Shown here: positions 35,801-47,390 of the stretch, piece after piece
How the letters are laid out: every line of letters begins with the position of its first letter
Position numbering within the stretch: position 1 is the stretch's first letter
Source: Mixophyes australis
Lineage: Eukaryota > Chordata > Amphibia > Anura > Limnodynastidae
Reading direction: 5' to 3'
Assembly: GCA_036250195.1 (NCBI GenBank)
Contig: JAVHZZ010000003.1
Location: 18,492,504 to 18,556,503, forward strand
DNA length: 64,000 nt
Translations under genes and position numbers: made by a program
Notes under the pieces: model-generated
What the model was told of the DNA's origin: nothing
Databases searched by the model: none
The model's input: only the letters and a program-made list of their open reading frames with translations

Positions 35801-38270
35801 TTAAATGTCTTGCTTTAAATGTGTTTACAGTTATTTAATGCATCTCTAATCTGATTAAATACAAAGCCACTGCTTATGTATATACAATATAATTTTTTTT
35901 TTATTAAACCCTTCTGATTGGTTTTGTATATGTTTTATTCCATACCTACAGCCTAACCACACCCACATTCTAACTAAGCCATGCCCCCTTCTGGAAATTG
36001 TGACAGTCCTGTAAAAATCGGGACTGTTAGGAGGTGTGTTATTCTATGGGGGAGATTGGATTCAGTGTTCAGATGAGCATTTTTCAACCTCTTACGGTAA
36101 GAAATATCGGCTCCTTTTTTTGCACACCTCTGAGGTGCCAGGAAAAACGAGTGAAGCTTTCAGAGAGAACATGGAGGCGATATATGTCCCTGCCCCTAAT
36201 TATGTGCATTTGTGGGTGGAGTTTGAGCAGAACAGGGGCGGGTCTTATTTCGTCCCAATTTTGTGCTTCAAAATGTTAATTTATCAATGGGCGTCACAGT
36301 TTTTCCTTCGCTTCGCCCCGTATTTGAAAGAGTTAACACCGGCGGTAACACTGCTATAGCCAACCATGCCGCAGTAGCCGTTCTGCTCTTGCCATCTCAG
36401 AGTTGCCGAGAATATTGAAAAGTCATTGAAAAAAATGCTTTGATGTTTAACTAAAGCATTTCTAAAATATGTAAATATGTAAAGGATTGTATTTTTAATT
36501 TTTCTTATTTCTTTATCTCCAGAGTAAGACACCTATCTTTTGGCATTTTATAGTAAATTCCCTCTTTGTCTCTATGCACCATAAAAAAAACATAATGATT
36601 CATCAAAATAATAAAACTTACAAACATAATCAATTGCCTATGTCACTTATTGACATGATAGTCTATTACTATTGTATTATACTGACGTGACATTACAATG
36701 TAGAACCCAGCGAGGACAGACCCACGAGAGGCAACGAGCAGCCGCACTCACACTGCATTATGATTAATACTCATCTCACAAAGTTCTTTTGAAAAGTCAT
36801 TAAGGGTTCAGTCCGTTGATTAAATGCAGCAAGGTGCTTTCATGTCTTAGTGCCCTGTGGTGTTACTTTGTCTGCTGAGGTTTTTACACAGAGTTTCATC
36901 AACTGTTACGTCTCATTTCCACCCTTTATTGTTTCTGGCTCGGCTGGTTTCAGAAGGATATTTTTGTTGCATGTGAAGATATGTGACACAGAGCAAATCT
37001 CGCCTGTGTCACTTTATCATGTAACTGATACTTTCAAATTAATGATGTGCTTCACACTGTGTCACTATCTTCAAGGACAACTTATATCTGTGCATTTAAC
37101 TGCTTCATTGTCTTTAAGATGCACTTTCATGTTAAATGTAGGAACCACTAAATTCCAAAATTGAATAGTTCAGCGTTACCATGAGATTCCACTGCGATTT
37201 TGATAAAAAAGTACAGGCAACTGAAGCTCCTCCCATATTTTTAGACCCGGATGGGGTCTGATGCGGGTCAGAAATCTGAGAATGCAGTCATTTCAGTTAC
37301 TGTGACATCACTAACCCCGCCCATGCCTACAAATCCACACAGTGAATTTCTGCACAGCAAGTCTGCAAAGCTGTCACTCACACTATGCCTATTTAGCTAA
37401 AGAAGCAACTCCCTGCTAATATGGTGACCCGCTTCAGAGGAGTGAGAGAGATCATGAAATATTTAATTACGTATAAACACTTTAGTTGTTTCATGTGTAC
37501 CGTTCAGCTCAGTAATCACAGGCTGTCACATGTATTCATTGCAAATAGCGGCTTCACTTGGGCTTTAAATCTAATAAGGAATAAAATCCATTTATGTCAA
37601 TGAAATAGTGCATGAAATTATTTATTTGCTAAATTTATCATGAGAAAATTTTTTAGAAAAGGAGGTTTTCATATAAATGTGAAAACTGCAAATGATCTTT
37701 CATTGGAGAGATGGTTTAATGTGACCTCAGGGAGACTGTGCTGAGATCTCTCACGGTAGAGAGATAAACGTAAACATCTACGCCAGCAGGGGGAACAGTT
37801 GTTACTGATGACCTTTAGAACACATATTCCAATTAAGCACACCCTCTTCTCAAATTTAGCTCATCTTAGCTGCATAAACCGTGAGCTCTCAACATTTCAG
37901 TGTTCATTAGCAAAGCTTATGTATTATGAAAAATACCTTAAATTGTGATGAATGTTAGAATAGACTTTGGACTTCTGTGACCTGCAGCCTTAATATGGTC
38001 ACAGTTCTCCACGGTGACTGCTAATGTCCATATAATTTACAGCAGGGAGTGCATTATCCCATATATAGCTGTGCTACTAGGAAGCTTTATTTATATACAG
38101 ACTAATAAAACATATATTAACCCAGAGCGGGTATTAAGAAAACACAGAACAGCATGAACACACATTGTTAGACAGTACAAGTCATGTGGGCCAAATCTAT
38201 GTTGGAAATGTAACTGTATGTATTGTGACACTGACCTCCAACACGTAATACTCATATAACAGCCTTCTGC
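32831..38270. other. GULO intron 8: no gene; MITE relics
   Basis: Mostly AT-rich unique-looking sequence. GAGTCTCCTGGACATTCCG (about 33151) and CATATTTGCCGACTTTTC (33900) resemble the right and left ends of the CATACTTGCC MITE and may be eroded copies. 33960-34120, 35940-36290 and 63540-63790 share GTGGGTGGAG and GGGGCGGG(G)CTTATTT-type motifs, suggesting another old family. No splice-bounded coding segment found. Confidence 0.45.
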
Positions 38271-39027
38271 TCTATTTGTCAGCTCGTCAGGCAACTAACA
38301 TAAATAATTTCTCCTTGGTGACCTGTGACAGATGCCCCTGGTGGGCTTTGCTGCAAATACCAGCACGGTGTAAGGGGCTACTCTATGGTGTACCCGATAG
38401 AAGGAGCTCTGAGGCTCTCGCTGCCTTTCTCCCTATAGATCCTGGTGGTGTTTCTGGGGTACCCCTGAAGGTGGGGATCCCCTTGTTGGTACCTTTCTGT
38501 GTCTGTGCACATTGGCCCTTATAACTCCTGGGGTTCTCTTCCACTCCTTATCCACACTGACCCTCATGGCACTTGCTCCCAATATATTAAGGGCACCACC
38601 ATGTTATGGGGAACGAACTGAGGTGCCTCCAAAATAATGTAGCGTCTGAACACCCCCTTAAACCGGTCTCTGGTGGCACCTACCAGACATCTTTTTTTCT
38701 GCTGAGGAATAGGAGCCTTAAACTAAATCCATTTATTACCCCTGCAGGGGCTATTACTAATTGTGCCATGCGGCGTTGGCAGCGCACCCCCTTCCCAAAC
38801 GCTGGGGAGTGGCCGGAATCTCCTCACCTGTCCTAAGTTCTCAGTAATATGGCTGCCTACACCCTGCTCGCGGGGAAACCAGAGACTTTATAGACTCCAT
38901 GTGAGCCTTGCAGAGCCAGTGCTGGCTTTCTCACTGCGCGGCTGGCTCCGGACACTGACAGCCACGTCACGGGCACCATACTAAGTGAGGCAATAGCCTC
39001 ACTACACAAAAACACACTAACCTGAGA
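38271..39027. other. GC-richer unclassified segment
   Basis: Higher GC than its flanks, with TTATTACCCCTGCAGGGGCT and GGGGAGTGGCCGGAATCTCC. Overlapping plus-strand frames of 70-80 codons show no known motif and no splice support. It could be a retroelement piece; I cannot place it. Confidence 0.3.
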
Positions 39028-39343
39028 GATGCCCAAAGCTTAGATCAAACGAATGTGGGGCACTCGACCTTGGCACTCCCTTACTTTACATTGCCTACGT
39101 ACTTTCGCCCCTTCCCACCTCCCGTTCCGCCCTTCAAGTCGTAGACAGTCAGAACAGTAATTTGCACTTGGACATGAAATGCATATTTCATGTAAGATAC
39201 AGCGCGCAAAGAGACTTACGTCCTCACATGTAGCGGACCCTAGGAGTTTGTGGTGCAGTCACTTGTTGGGGAATATCCTTGTCCTGGTGATGACTGTGAC
39301 TGTAGGAGATTTATTCCTGTACAACATAACAGTGATACTGAAT

Positions 39344-40988
39344 AGAGATGCTCAGGCTCGGTTCTCTGAGAACCAAGCCCACCCGAATATCACCAATCCG
39401 AGTACTGAGCCGAGCCCGATCTGTACTTTCCCTCCCCCTCGGAAGTGAAAACAAGGCAAAATGCTATTGTTGCGTCGTCAGATCTTGCAAAATTTTGGAT
39501 TCTATAGGTACCGCCCTCCACGGAGATCCAGCACCATTTCACAGAGAGACACAGAAGGGGTAGCAGGGTTGTTGGTAGTTTCCAGTGCAGTTAGGCAGCG
39601 TCATTAATAAAAGAGAAAAAGGAGGGTTGACACTGCTCTTTCAGTCTCCAGGGACATTGTACTGTGCCATAGCTTACACAGAAAGAGGAGAAGTGGCAGT
39701 TTTCAGTGCTGAAAGACACATTATAGGGCTGGCAGTGTTTTTCAAAGGCTCCAGTGACATTGTAAAGAGTTGTGTGAAGTGTTCAGTGCTGAAACAGAAA
39801 TTCTAATAATAGGGCTGGCAGTGTTATTAAAAGTTACAGTCACATTGTACTGTATTATGAAAATGGATTCACAGCAGTACACAGAGGAGCAGGAGCACCA
39901 AGCAGCTGCTGCCATGAGTCATGATGATAGTAATCCCTCTACGTCATCTGGTAAAGCCTATGTAAAAGCACATAATGTGTTTAAGTCAGGGAAACAAAAA
40001 TGTAAAAAAAAACCTTTACCTTGGTAAAGAAAAAAAAACTGTAATCCAGGCAAAGTTATCTGCAGAAAAAAATAAAATTGCCAACATGCCACACAGTGGC
40101 AAGGAAAGAATGAGGCCTTCGCCTTTCTCTATGAGTGCTAGTTCTGCAACTGTCACTGAGGCATCTTTTTGTAAGGTCAGTCGTGACCAAGCAAGACCTT
40201 GTCATTCGGACTTAAAAAGTGGTGTCCAAATACTTTTACGTGTAAAAGCCAAGCCGGAAAAAACAGTAAGGCAGTCGGCAATTAACGTTTCAACAGTATT
40301 ATTAGGTCGCCAATTCACATGGTGGACAGTATGATTAGGTAGACTATTCATATGTGGACAGTATTATTATAGGGCTAGCAATATAGCTAAGGACAGGTCT
40401 AGAGATAGGGACAGGGATAGGGATAGGGACAGGATTAGAGTTAGAGATAATACTGTCTACATTTGAATTGACAACCTAATAAATACTGTCTACATTGCAA
40501 TTGATGCCCAAATAATACCGTTGATGTCATTATATTGTTGACTTTATAACCTCGTCTACTCTGCTGCCCATTAATCATTTTATGTCAATCTAACATAAGG
40601 GTGGGTAGGAGGGCCGAAAGTCCATTCCATCTTGCACCACTTTTCTTTTCTGCCACTGCTGTGTGGCAATGTTTCCTAGATGTGCTATGAACTGTTGTGT
40701 GTTTGTGTAGTTGCTCTGTCGCTTAGCATCCAGCCAGGTCGCTGCAGTCTTTGTCCCAAAGTGTATGAAAATAATATTGTGACCTGGGAGGTGGTCAAAA
40801 TTGACTGGAACTGACTGGAAATTAGTGTTATTGAGATTAATAATAAGGTAGGAACAAAAAAGAGCAAAATTATATGATTTTAGTATATGTTAGCAAATTT
40901 CTAAAACTGCCAAAACCAAAACTAAAACACGGAGTTAATCCAGATGTAAAACCAAATCCAAAACACGGGGGTCATTTAGCATTTCTAA
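39344..40988 (+). mobile_element. 1.6-kb hAT transposon, relative of 24315-28221
   Basis: Left end AGAGATGCTCAGGCTC, right end CATTTCTAA, flanked by TACTGAAT (39336-39343) and TCCTGAAT (40989-40996), an 8-bp duplication with one mismatch. Copy B of the duplication has the uninterrupted site TCCTGAAT (44053 region), proving insertion after or independently of the duplication. It shares with the 24315 element the N-terminal frame motifs and a GGGTGGGTAGGAGGGCC stretch. 40382-40445 holds a GGGATA/GGGACA repeat. Confidence 0.88.
39860..40334 (+). pseudogene. hAT family N-terminal frame, frameshifted
   Basis: Starts MKMDSQQYTEEQEHQ, then STSSGKAYVKAHNVFKSGKQ and a lysine run, where an A-rich tract breaks the frame near 40025. 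It resumes LGKEKKTVIQAKLSAEKNKI and SGKERMRPSP. The catalytic and hATC parts are absent, so the copy is non-autonomous. Confidence 0.6.
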
Positions 40989-41335
40989 TCCTGAATCACA
41001 GTGACATAATATTGAGAAGAGACGTCTCGTATCTCCAAAGTCTACATCATAACCAGCGCTGGGGTGACATTAATGATCCAACACAGAGTTATGGATGGAG
41101 CCATAAGTTAATATACAATATGCAGTGTTTGGCAGGAGACAATGACTAACACCGCGCTCATATACATGATAGATGTTCTAGAATAATATGATCCCAATAT
41201 AAAGATGGAAATAAAGGAAATATGCTATACATTGTAAGTGGACATAAAAAAATCCTTGGATACAATTAATGGATACAATTAATATACGCATTTAATTTGT
41301 TTTTCAAGTTCAAGTTGTTGTATATTCTATTACAA

Positions 41336-42127
41336 TACTATCTATCTATCATCATCATCACCATTTATTTATATAGCGCCACTAATTCCGCAACGCTGTA
41401 CAGAGAACTGACTCACATCAGTCCCTGCCCCATTGGGGCTTACAGTCTAAATTCCTTAACACACACACACACACACACAGACTAGAGTTAATTTGTTAGC
41501 AGCCAATTAACCTACCAGTATGTTTTTGGAGTGTGGGAGGAAACCGGAGCACCCGGAGGAAACCCACGCAAACACGGGGAAAACATACAAACTCCTCACA
41601 GATAAGGTCATGGTTGAGAATTGAACTCATGACCCCAGTGCTGTGAGGCAGAAGTGCTAACCACTTAGCCACTGTGCTATTTGTCTGTCTATCATATAAC
41701 AATCTATCTATCTCATATCATATCTATCTCATATCTAACTATCTATCTATCTATCTAGCTATCTATCTCATATCTATCTATCTATCTAATAGCTATCTAT
41801 CTCCTATCTATCTATCTATCTAATAGCTATCTATCTCCTATCTATCTATCTATCTATCTATCTATCTCATATCTATCTATCTATGTATGTATCTCATATC
41901 TATCTATCTATCTAATATCTATCTATCTCCTATCTATCTATCTATCTATCTATCTCATATCTATCTATCTATCTATCTATGTATCTCATATCTATCTATC
42001 TGTCTATCTCTCATATCATATCTATCTCATATCATATCTATCTCATATCATATCTATCTCATATCTATCTATCTATCTATCTCATATCTATCTATCTATC
42101 TATCTATCTCATATCTATCTATCTATG
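41336..42127. repeat. (TCTA)n microsatellite, copy A
   Basis: Long imperfect ATCT/TCTA tracts with TCATATC and TCCTATC interruptions, split by a SINE at 41349-41680. Ile/Tyr/Leu/Ser-periodic frames here are translation artefacts. Confidence 0.95.
41349..41680 (-). mobile_element. tRNA-derived SINE within the microsatellite
   Basis: Near full-length minus-strand copy, ATCATCATCATC tail at the left and tRNA-like head (TAACCACTTAGCCACTGTGC) at the right. Absent from copy B, so it inserted after the duplication. Confidence 0.9.
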
Positions 42128-42791
42128 AAATGAATTGGAGGCACTACAGTGCTGTGTGGACTAGAGAACACCCCTCTGTAACCCACCACATATCTGCACC
42201 CAATCCAGCCCATAAATCATTTTACATTTTTAAGCAGTGACCACCTGGAAGCCACCAGTGATGTTACATTAGATCCCTGTAATGTTGTCTCCTAAACACA
42301 TCAAGAACAGACTGATTTAGAGCCACAAACATTAAGCTAGGAGAGGTCCTAGACTCCCACCATTTCTTTAGTAAACAAACCTTCCCAAACCATGAGTAAA
42401 CCCCTGGATTCCACCCTGTCAAATATGTCCGTGCATTACTAGTGCGCACTGTGACCTCACAAATGAGTGGAGCATGACGAGGGAGGAAGAGGTGCCGCGG
42501 AAGCTCATGGGCAAAGCTGCACTAAAGACAGCAAGAAGGTAACCAGAAGTCAGCCAAAACAGTAGCTTAGACAGGGAGGGTCAGGTCTAATACATTAATT
42601 AATAACTTTTCCAAATCTCTCAACCAGAAATTGGATAACCACTGAAATTGCCAATTTTTCAGTGATAAGTATAAAACTGGTGAATCTACAAAAGATCGAT
42701 TTATTGAACGGATCTTGAAAATCCCCACAAATGTTTTCGCTGGTTTCAGATGAGTTCAAAACTTTGAGATGAAATGAAAAAAACAGAAATT

Positions 42792-42969
42792 AATAGAGAT
42801 TCAGAAATCTTTAATTAAGTAGTTAATTAATTTGTTATCATTTTGATTATGCTCAATAATGAAAGCTTACTACTATTCCATTAATGTAAATGCAGTGGGA
42901 ACTTTCAATATTTACCACAATGATAACAAATAAATCAACCATTCAATTAAAGATTTCCGGATCTCTATT
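42792..42969. mobile_element. palindromic MITE, copy A
   Basis: Arms of about 50 bp: AATAGAGATTCAGAAATCTT at the left pairs with the complement at the right (AAAGATTTCCGGATCTCTAT). The same element sits at the corresponding place of copy B, so it predates the duplication. No transposase. Confidence 0.75.
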
Positions 42970-43105
42970 GTGGCAATAAAATGAATAAATAAACAATTAC
43001 CTGGGAATTCCACGCATATATGGAATCACATGCACACTTCAAAATGCAGGATCATTTGGAATATACCCAACAACAAAATGTTAGACTATTTTATAAATAA
43101 CCTGT

Positions 43106-43510
43106 TTGGCTTGTAATGGAACAATGCAACGTCACATCTTTTCCCATTCATTTCAATGGGGTGTCTACATTTAGCACAAATGCTGGAAACTCCATTGAAA
43201 TGAATGGGAAATGCTCGAAGATTTTTAAACAATGCTGGTGAAATCATGTTTTCTAGATCGACGGAAATTGCTGAAGATCGCTGCTTCACATATTAAAAAG
43301 CTGGGACAAAGAAATAGTATTTTCCCACAATTTCTAAAGATTTTGATCAATTTAAATAAATTGATTTAAACTAGGTGCACTGCTGTACACATGTTTAATG
43401 TCTGCAACCTTGCCCTGCAGACTGTCAGCTAAATACCTAACTCTTAGAGGGCTGTGGAAAACCATATATATAACCGGTCTAACATCAGTATATATATCAA
43501 TATAGATTTG
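43106..43510. other. spacer between duplication copies
   Basis: Contains a short self-similar pair around CCATTCATTTCAATGG (43143) and CCATTGAAATGAATGGG (43193), an inverted repeat with ~35-bp spacing. No gene. Confidence 0.5.
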
Positions 43511-43964
43511 GGGCCTGATTTATTAAGACATGCTTAATGAATATATTGTACGTGTCTTCAACAAGGGCCAGATCATAAAATACATTTTTACAGTTGCTCC
43601 TGACTGTAAACACACGTTCTAGCTGTATACACAGCCATCATTACTAGTGATCAGGATTTAGACCCGACCTGTAGCTGGTGCAAGTGATACGACTGAAAAA
43701 CACATACCTTTATGTTGCCCAAAGCTTGAATCGGGCGCTGCTGCGTGTATTCAGCTTGGCACGCCCCTACTGTACACTAATTACGTGCATACGCCCAGTC
43801 TCCTCCCCGTTCCACCCATGAAATCATAGGCTGTAGTGAGTTGCCTTTATGATTTGGACGTTGCTGCGTTCTCTGGCGTATAGTCTGGTTCTGGGCGTAC
43901 AGAGAGCGATTTTGCGCGACATACGGCACATACCGGCATTAACGTTCCTTAATGAATCAGGCCC
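43511..43964. mobile_element. MITE-like element, GGGCCYGATT family, complete copy
   Basis: 454 bp with inverted ends GGGCCTGATTTATTAAG and CCTTAATGAATCAGGCCC. Shares GACCTGTAGCTGGTGCAA with the copies near 2785 and 6301. Its right half corresponds to the start of copy A of the duplication. No clear target duplication. Confidence 0.75.
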
Positions 43965-44412
43965 TAGGAGTTTGTGCTGCAGTCACTTGTTGGGGAATCT
44001 CCTTGTCCTGGTGATGACTGTGACTGTAGAAGCAGATTTCTTCCCGTACAACATAACACTGGTCCTGAATCACAGTGACATAATATTGAGAAGAGACGTC
44101 TCGTATATCCACAATCTATATTATAACCGGCGCTGGAGTGACATTAATGATCCAGCACAGAGTTATGGATGGAGCCATAAGTTAATATACAATATGCAGA
44201 GGTTGGCAGGAGACGATAACTTACACCGCGCACATATACATGATAGATGCTCTAGAAGGAAATATGTTCTCAATATAAAGATGGAAATAAAGGATATGCT
44301 AAAAAATTTAATTGAACATTAAAAAACCATTGGACAATTACTTCATACAATATCTATAAGTATGTGTCTTATTTTTGAAGTTTTCTCTTGTCATATATTC
44401 TGGTATAATGCA

Positions 44413-44452
44413 ATCTATCCATCTATCTCACATCTATCTATCTATCTTACAT

Positions 44453-44489
<37 letters not shown>

Positions 44490-44972
44490 CATCTATCTAT
44501 CTCACCTCTATTTATCTATCTTACATTTATCTATCTATCTCACCTCTATCTATCTATCCATCTATCTCACATCTATCTATCTATCTTACATTTATCTATC
44601 TATCTATCTATCTTACATTTATCTATCTATCTATCTATCCATCTATCTATCTATCTATCTATCCATCTATCTATCTCACCTCTATCTATCTATCTTACAT
44701 TTATCTATCTATCTCACCTCTATCTATCTATCTATCTTACATTTATCTATCTATCTATCTATCTATCCATCCATCTATCTATCTTACATTTATCTATCTA
44801 TCTCACCTCTATCTATCTATCTATCTATCTTACATTTATCTATCTATCTATCTATCCATCCATCTATCTATCTATCTTACATTTAACTATCTATCTCACC
44901 TCTATCTATCTATCTATCTCATATCTATCTATTTATCTATCTATCATCTAACTCATATCTATCTGTATGTAT
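44413..44972. repeat. (TCTA)n microsatellite, copy B
   Basis: ATCT tracts with recurring TTACATTTATC and TCACCTCTATC interruptions in a higher-order pattern of roughly 120-190 bp. Internal structure differs from copy A. Confidence 0.95.
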
Positions 44973-45523
44973 TTACTATCTGTTCTAGCTGTGAGTCCTG
45001 GTTATTAATATTGTGCGGTCTGTGTCGTATAATGAAGAATTAATCTGTAAGAGTGGAAGGAATGAATCATGCAGAGAATGAATCCATTATATGACAGTGC
45101 AGTCACTGAGTTCTTGCAGCGTGTGTAGGGATTGTGTAACATGTCAGTAACCGTGATATCTCTGTTTATACACAGATAATACAGCTGATTTAATTACTGG
45201 TTAGGTGAATTAATTTATTGTATAAGAATCTCGCATCATGACCTGTTCCACTCCAACCCCCCTAGGGCTCATCCACACGAGCGTAATAGTTATGTCACAT
45301 ACAGCCATCTGAATTGGAGGCACTATAGTGATGTATAGGATAGAGGACACTCATCTGTGAACTCACCACACACCTGCACCCTAACCAGCCCACTATAAAT
45401 GTGTAACCTGTGATTAACTAAAAGCCACCAGTGATGTCACATTAGATCCCTGTATTGTTGCCTCCTAAAAAACACATCAGGGACAATTTGGTTTAGAGCC
45501 ACGAGCACTAAGCCAGGAGTCGC

Positions 45524-45925
45524 GGCCAAAAGTTTGACGCAAATATTGGTTTTCACAAAGTTTGCTACTTAAATGTTTTTAGACCTTTTTGTCAGATGTT
45601 GCTATGGTATACTGGAGTAAAATTACAAGCATTTCAGAAGTGCCAAAGGTTTTTACTGACAATTACATTAAGTTTATGCCAAGAGTCAATATTTGCAGTG
45701 TTGATCCTTCTTTTTGAAGACCTCTGCAATGCGCACTGACATGCTGACAATCAACTTCTGGGCCACAAACTGACTGATGGCCGCCAATTGTTGTCTAATC
45801 AATGCTTGGAATATGTCAGAATTTGTGGGTTTTTGTTTGTTCACCCGCCTCTTGAGGACTGACCACAAGTTCTCAATGGGATAAACGTCTGGGGAGTTTC
45901 CTGGCCATAGACCCAAAATTTGAAA
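45524..45925 (-). mobile_element. Tc1/mariner transposon 3' fragment
   Basis: GGCCAAAAGTTTGACGC resembles a Tc1-like terminus. On the minus strand the frame ending at 45686 reads WPGNSPDVYPIENLWSVLKR, then RRVNKQKPTN, and ends KKDQHCKY: the C-terminal end of a Tc1-like transposase with the final D..E catalytic motif (SPD-x-x-PIEN). The rest of the transposase and the other terminus are missing. Confidence 0.88.
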
Positions 45926-45987
45926 GGAGATCTATCATCTCATATCTGATATCTATCTCTCGAGGACCTTGCTCCTTCCAGTAAATT

Positions 45988-46171
45988 CTTAGTGATTCAG
46001 AAGTCTTTAATTAAGTGGTTAATTTATTTGTTATCACTTTATTATGCTCAATAATGAGAATTTACTACTATCTACAATTCCATTAATGTAATTGCAGTGG
46101 GAACTTTTAATATTTACCACAACGATAACAAATGAATCACACATTCAATTAAAGACTTCCAGATCTCTATT
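45988..46171. mobile_element. palindromic MITE, copy B
   Basis: Same element as 42792-42969: GATTCAGAAGTCTTTAATTA at the left, CAATTAAAGACTTCCAGATC at the right. Confidence 0.7.
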
Positions 46172-46275
46172 GTTGCAATAAAAAAAACAAATGCCTGCGA
46201 AGTCCAAACACATGGAATCACACATGAACACACACACACATACACACACAAAATGCAGGATCGTTTGGAATATAC

Positions 46276-46599
46276 CATACTTACCTACTTTCTTCAGCTC
46301 CCTTCCGGGAGCCAGCCAGTGGAGGTGGGCGAGGCGACAGAAATCGCGTCATTTCGGCTCCGTCCCCTGTGATGTCATGACGCAAATCGCGTCATTTGAA
46401 AGCGGGGGCGGGGCCAAATGCCGCGATTCACCGGGAATCGCGGCGTTTGGGATCTAATTCTGCCCACTTCACTAGGAAGAGGGGCACTTCCTAGTGAAGT
46501 GGGCAGAATTCGGGAGATTGCCACACTCACCCGGGAGTCCGGGAGACTCTCGCAAAATGCGGGAGTCTCCCGGACATTCCGGGAGAGTTGGCAAGTATG
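46276..46599. mobile_element. hAT-type MITE, CATACTTGCC family, copy 2
   Basis: 324 bp, CATACTTACC...GGCAAGTATG, flanked by GAATATAC (46268-46275) and GAATATAG (46600-46607), one mismatch. The corresponding site in copy A (about 43056-43066, GGAATATACCC) is uninterrupted, a natural empty site. A perfect 24-bp inverted repeat with 7-nt spacer (46456-46510) lies inside and is absent from the other two copies. Confidence 0.9.
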
Positions 46600-47034
46600 G
46601 AATATAGACATCAACAAAATGTTAGATTAGTCTATAAAGAACCTGGGAGTTTTCGCATGATTTAGGGCTGCTCCCCATTTGCCAAAGCCATCACCTGTGA
46701 TGTTCCTTCATGCAACGCACAAGTACAATCAGCTGGCCCCATGATATTAAATGCCAGTGACACCACGGAGGGAATTCATTTCCCTGCGTTGTTCTTTAGT
46801 GAGAGCTTGCATTTACGGTCAGGGAAGTCAATTGGGTTCTCCCTTCCCCCTCAACCAGTTAATTTGCCAGCATTTTAAGGAAGTCCCTCTATATTAAATT
46901 TGCTCTGGACCAAATTCCGTTCCGCAAATCTGTTTAGGATGTAAAAAGACGGCAGAACCAGCACAATGGCTTATCCGTCAGAGGTGATCACATGACGCCA
47001 GTTTTTCATATGCGTTAAAGTCTCAGTTTGAGGG

Positions 47035-47095
47035 TGGTTAGCATTGCTGGCTCTCAGTGCTGGGGTCATGAGTTCAGTTTGCAGTTTCTATGTTC
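47035..47095 (+). mobile_element. SINE head fragment
   Basis: GTGGTTAGCATTGCTGGCTC and GGGGTCATGAGTTCAG: A-box and B-box part of the tRNA-derived SINE, without the body. It abuts the foldback element that follows. Confidence 0.6.
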
Positions 47096-47122
47096 TGCCT
47101 ACCACTACAGGGGCACACGGAG

Positions 47123-47390
47123 GATTGTCGGGGGGGGGTTTCTCCCCGCCGACCCCCCAAAAAAAAAAAAAAAAAACCTGAGAGAGCTGCTCTGTTTCGC
47201 CAGCGCTGTCCTAAACAGCAGCCACGGCGCTGTCTAAGAAGCATCTGCAGCGGTGCTGTATACAATACAGCACCGCCGCGGACGCTTCTTTGACAGCACC
47301 GCGGCTGCTGTATAGGACAGTGGCCACTTAGTTAGCGCGGGGGGGGGGGGGGTTTCTAGAGACTCAGAAACCCCCCCTGCGTGCGCCACT
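47123..47390. mobile_element. GC-rich foldback element
   Basis: Arms pair around a centre near 47257: CTGTCCTAAACAGCAGCC versus GGCTGCTGTATAGGACAG, and inner GCAGCGGTGCTGTAT versus ATACAGCACCGCCGCGG. Outer ends have G and C runs (GGGGGGGTTTCT, AGAAACCCCCCC). No target duplication recognised, no coding capacity. Confidence 0.7.

Larger units (their letters stand above)
39028..43105. repeat. tandem segmental duplication, copy A
   Basis: Shares ordered blocks with copy B (43728-46645): MITE end plus CCCTAGGAGTTTGTG (39238 vs 43962), TGACATAATATTGAGAAGAG, TCTA microsatellite, TTGGAGGCACTA block (42132 vs 45313), a palindromic MITE (42792 vs 45988), and AAAATGTTAGA (43076 vs 46616). Copy A alone carries a hAT (39344-40988) and a SINE (41349-41680). 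Its left edge at 39028 cuts through the MITE that is complete in B. Confidence 0.85.
43728..46645. repeat. tandem segmental duplication, copy B
   Basis: Counterpart of 39028-43105 in the same order and orientation. Private insertions in B are a Tc1 fragment (45524-45925) and a hAT-type MITE (46276-46599). A ~100-codon open frame shared by A and B (43960-44322) shows no third-position bias in its differences and is not a gene. Confidence 0.85.

Noticed and set aside
43849..44322. 157-codon plus-strand frame, similar to one in the other duplication copy (40984-41149)
   Set aside because: Comparing the two copies codon by codon, about eight differences fall in first, three in second and three in third positions, and copy A has a stop. 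There is no sign of coding constraint, and the start lies in a MITE.
44362..45043. Long Ser/Ile/Tyr/Leu-repeat frames
   Set aside because: Translations of the TCTA microsatellite.
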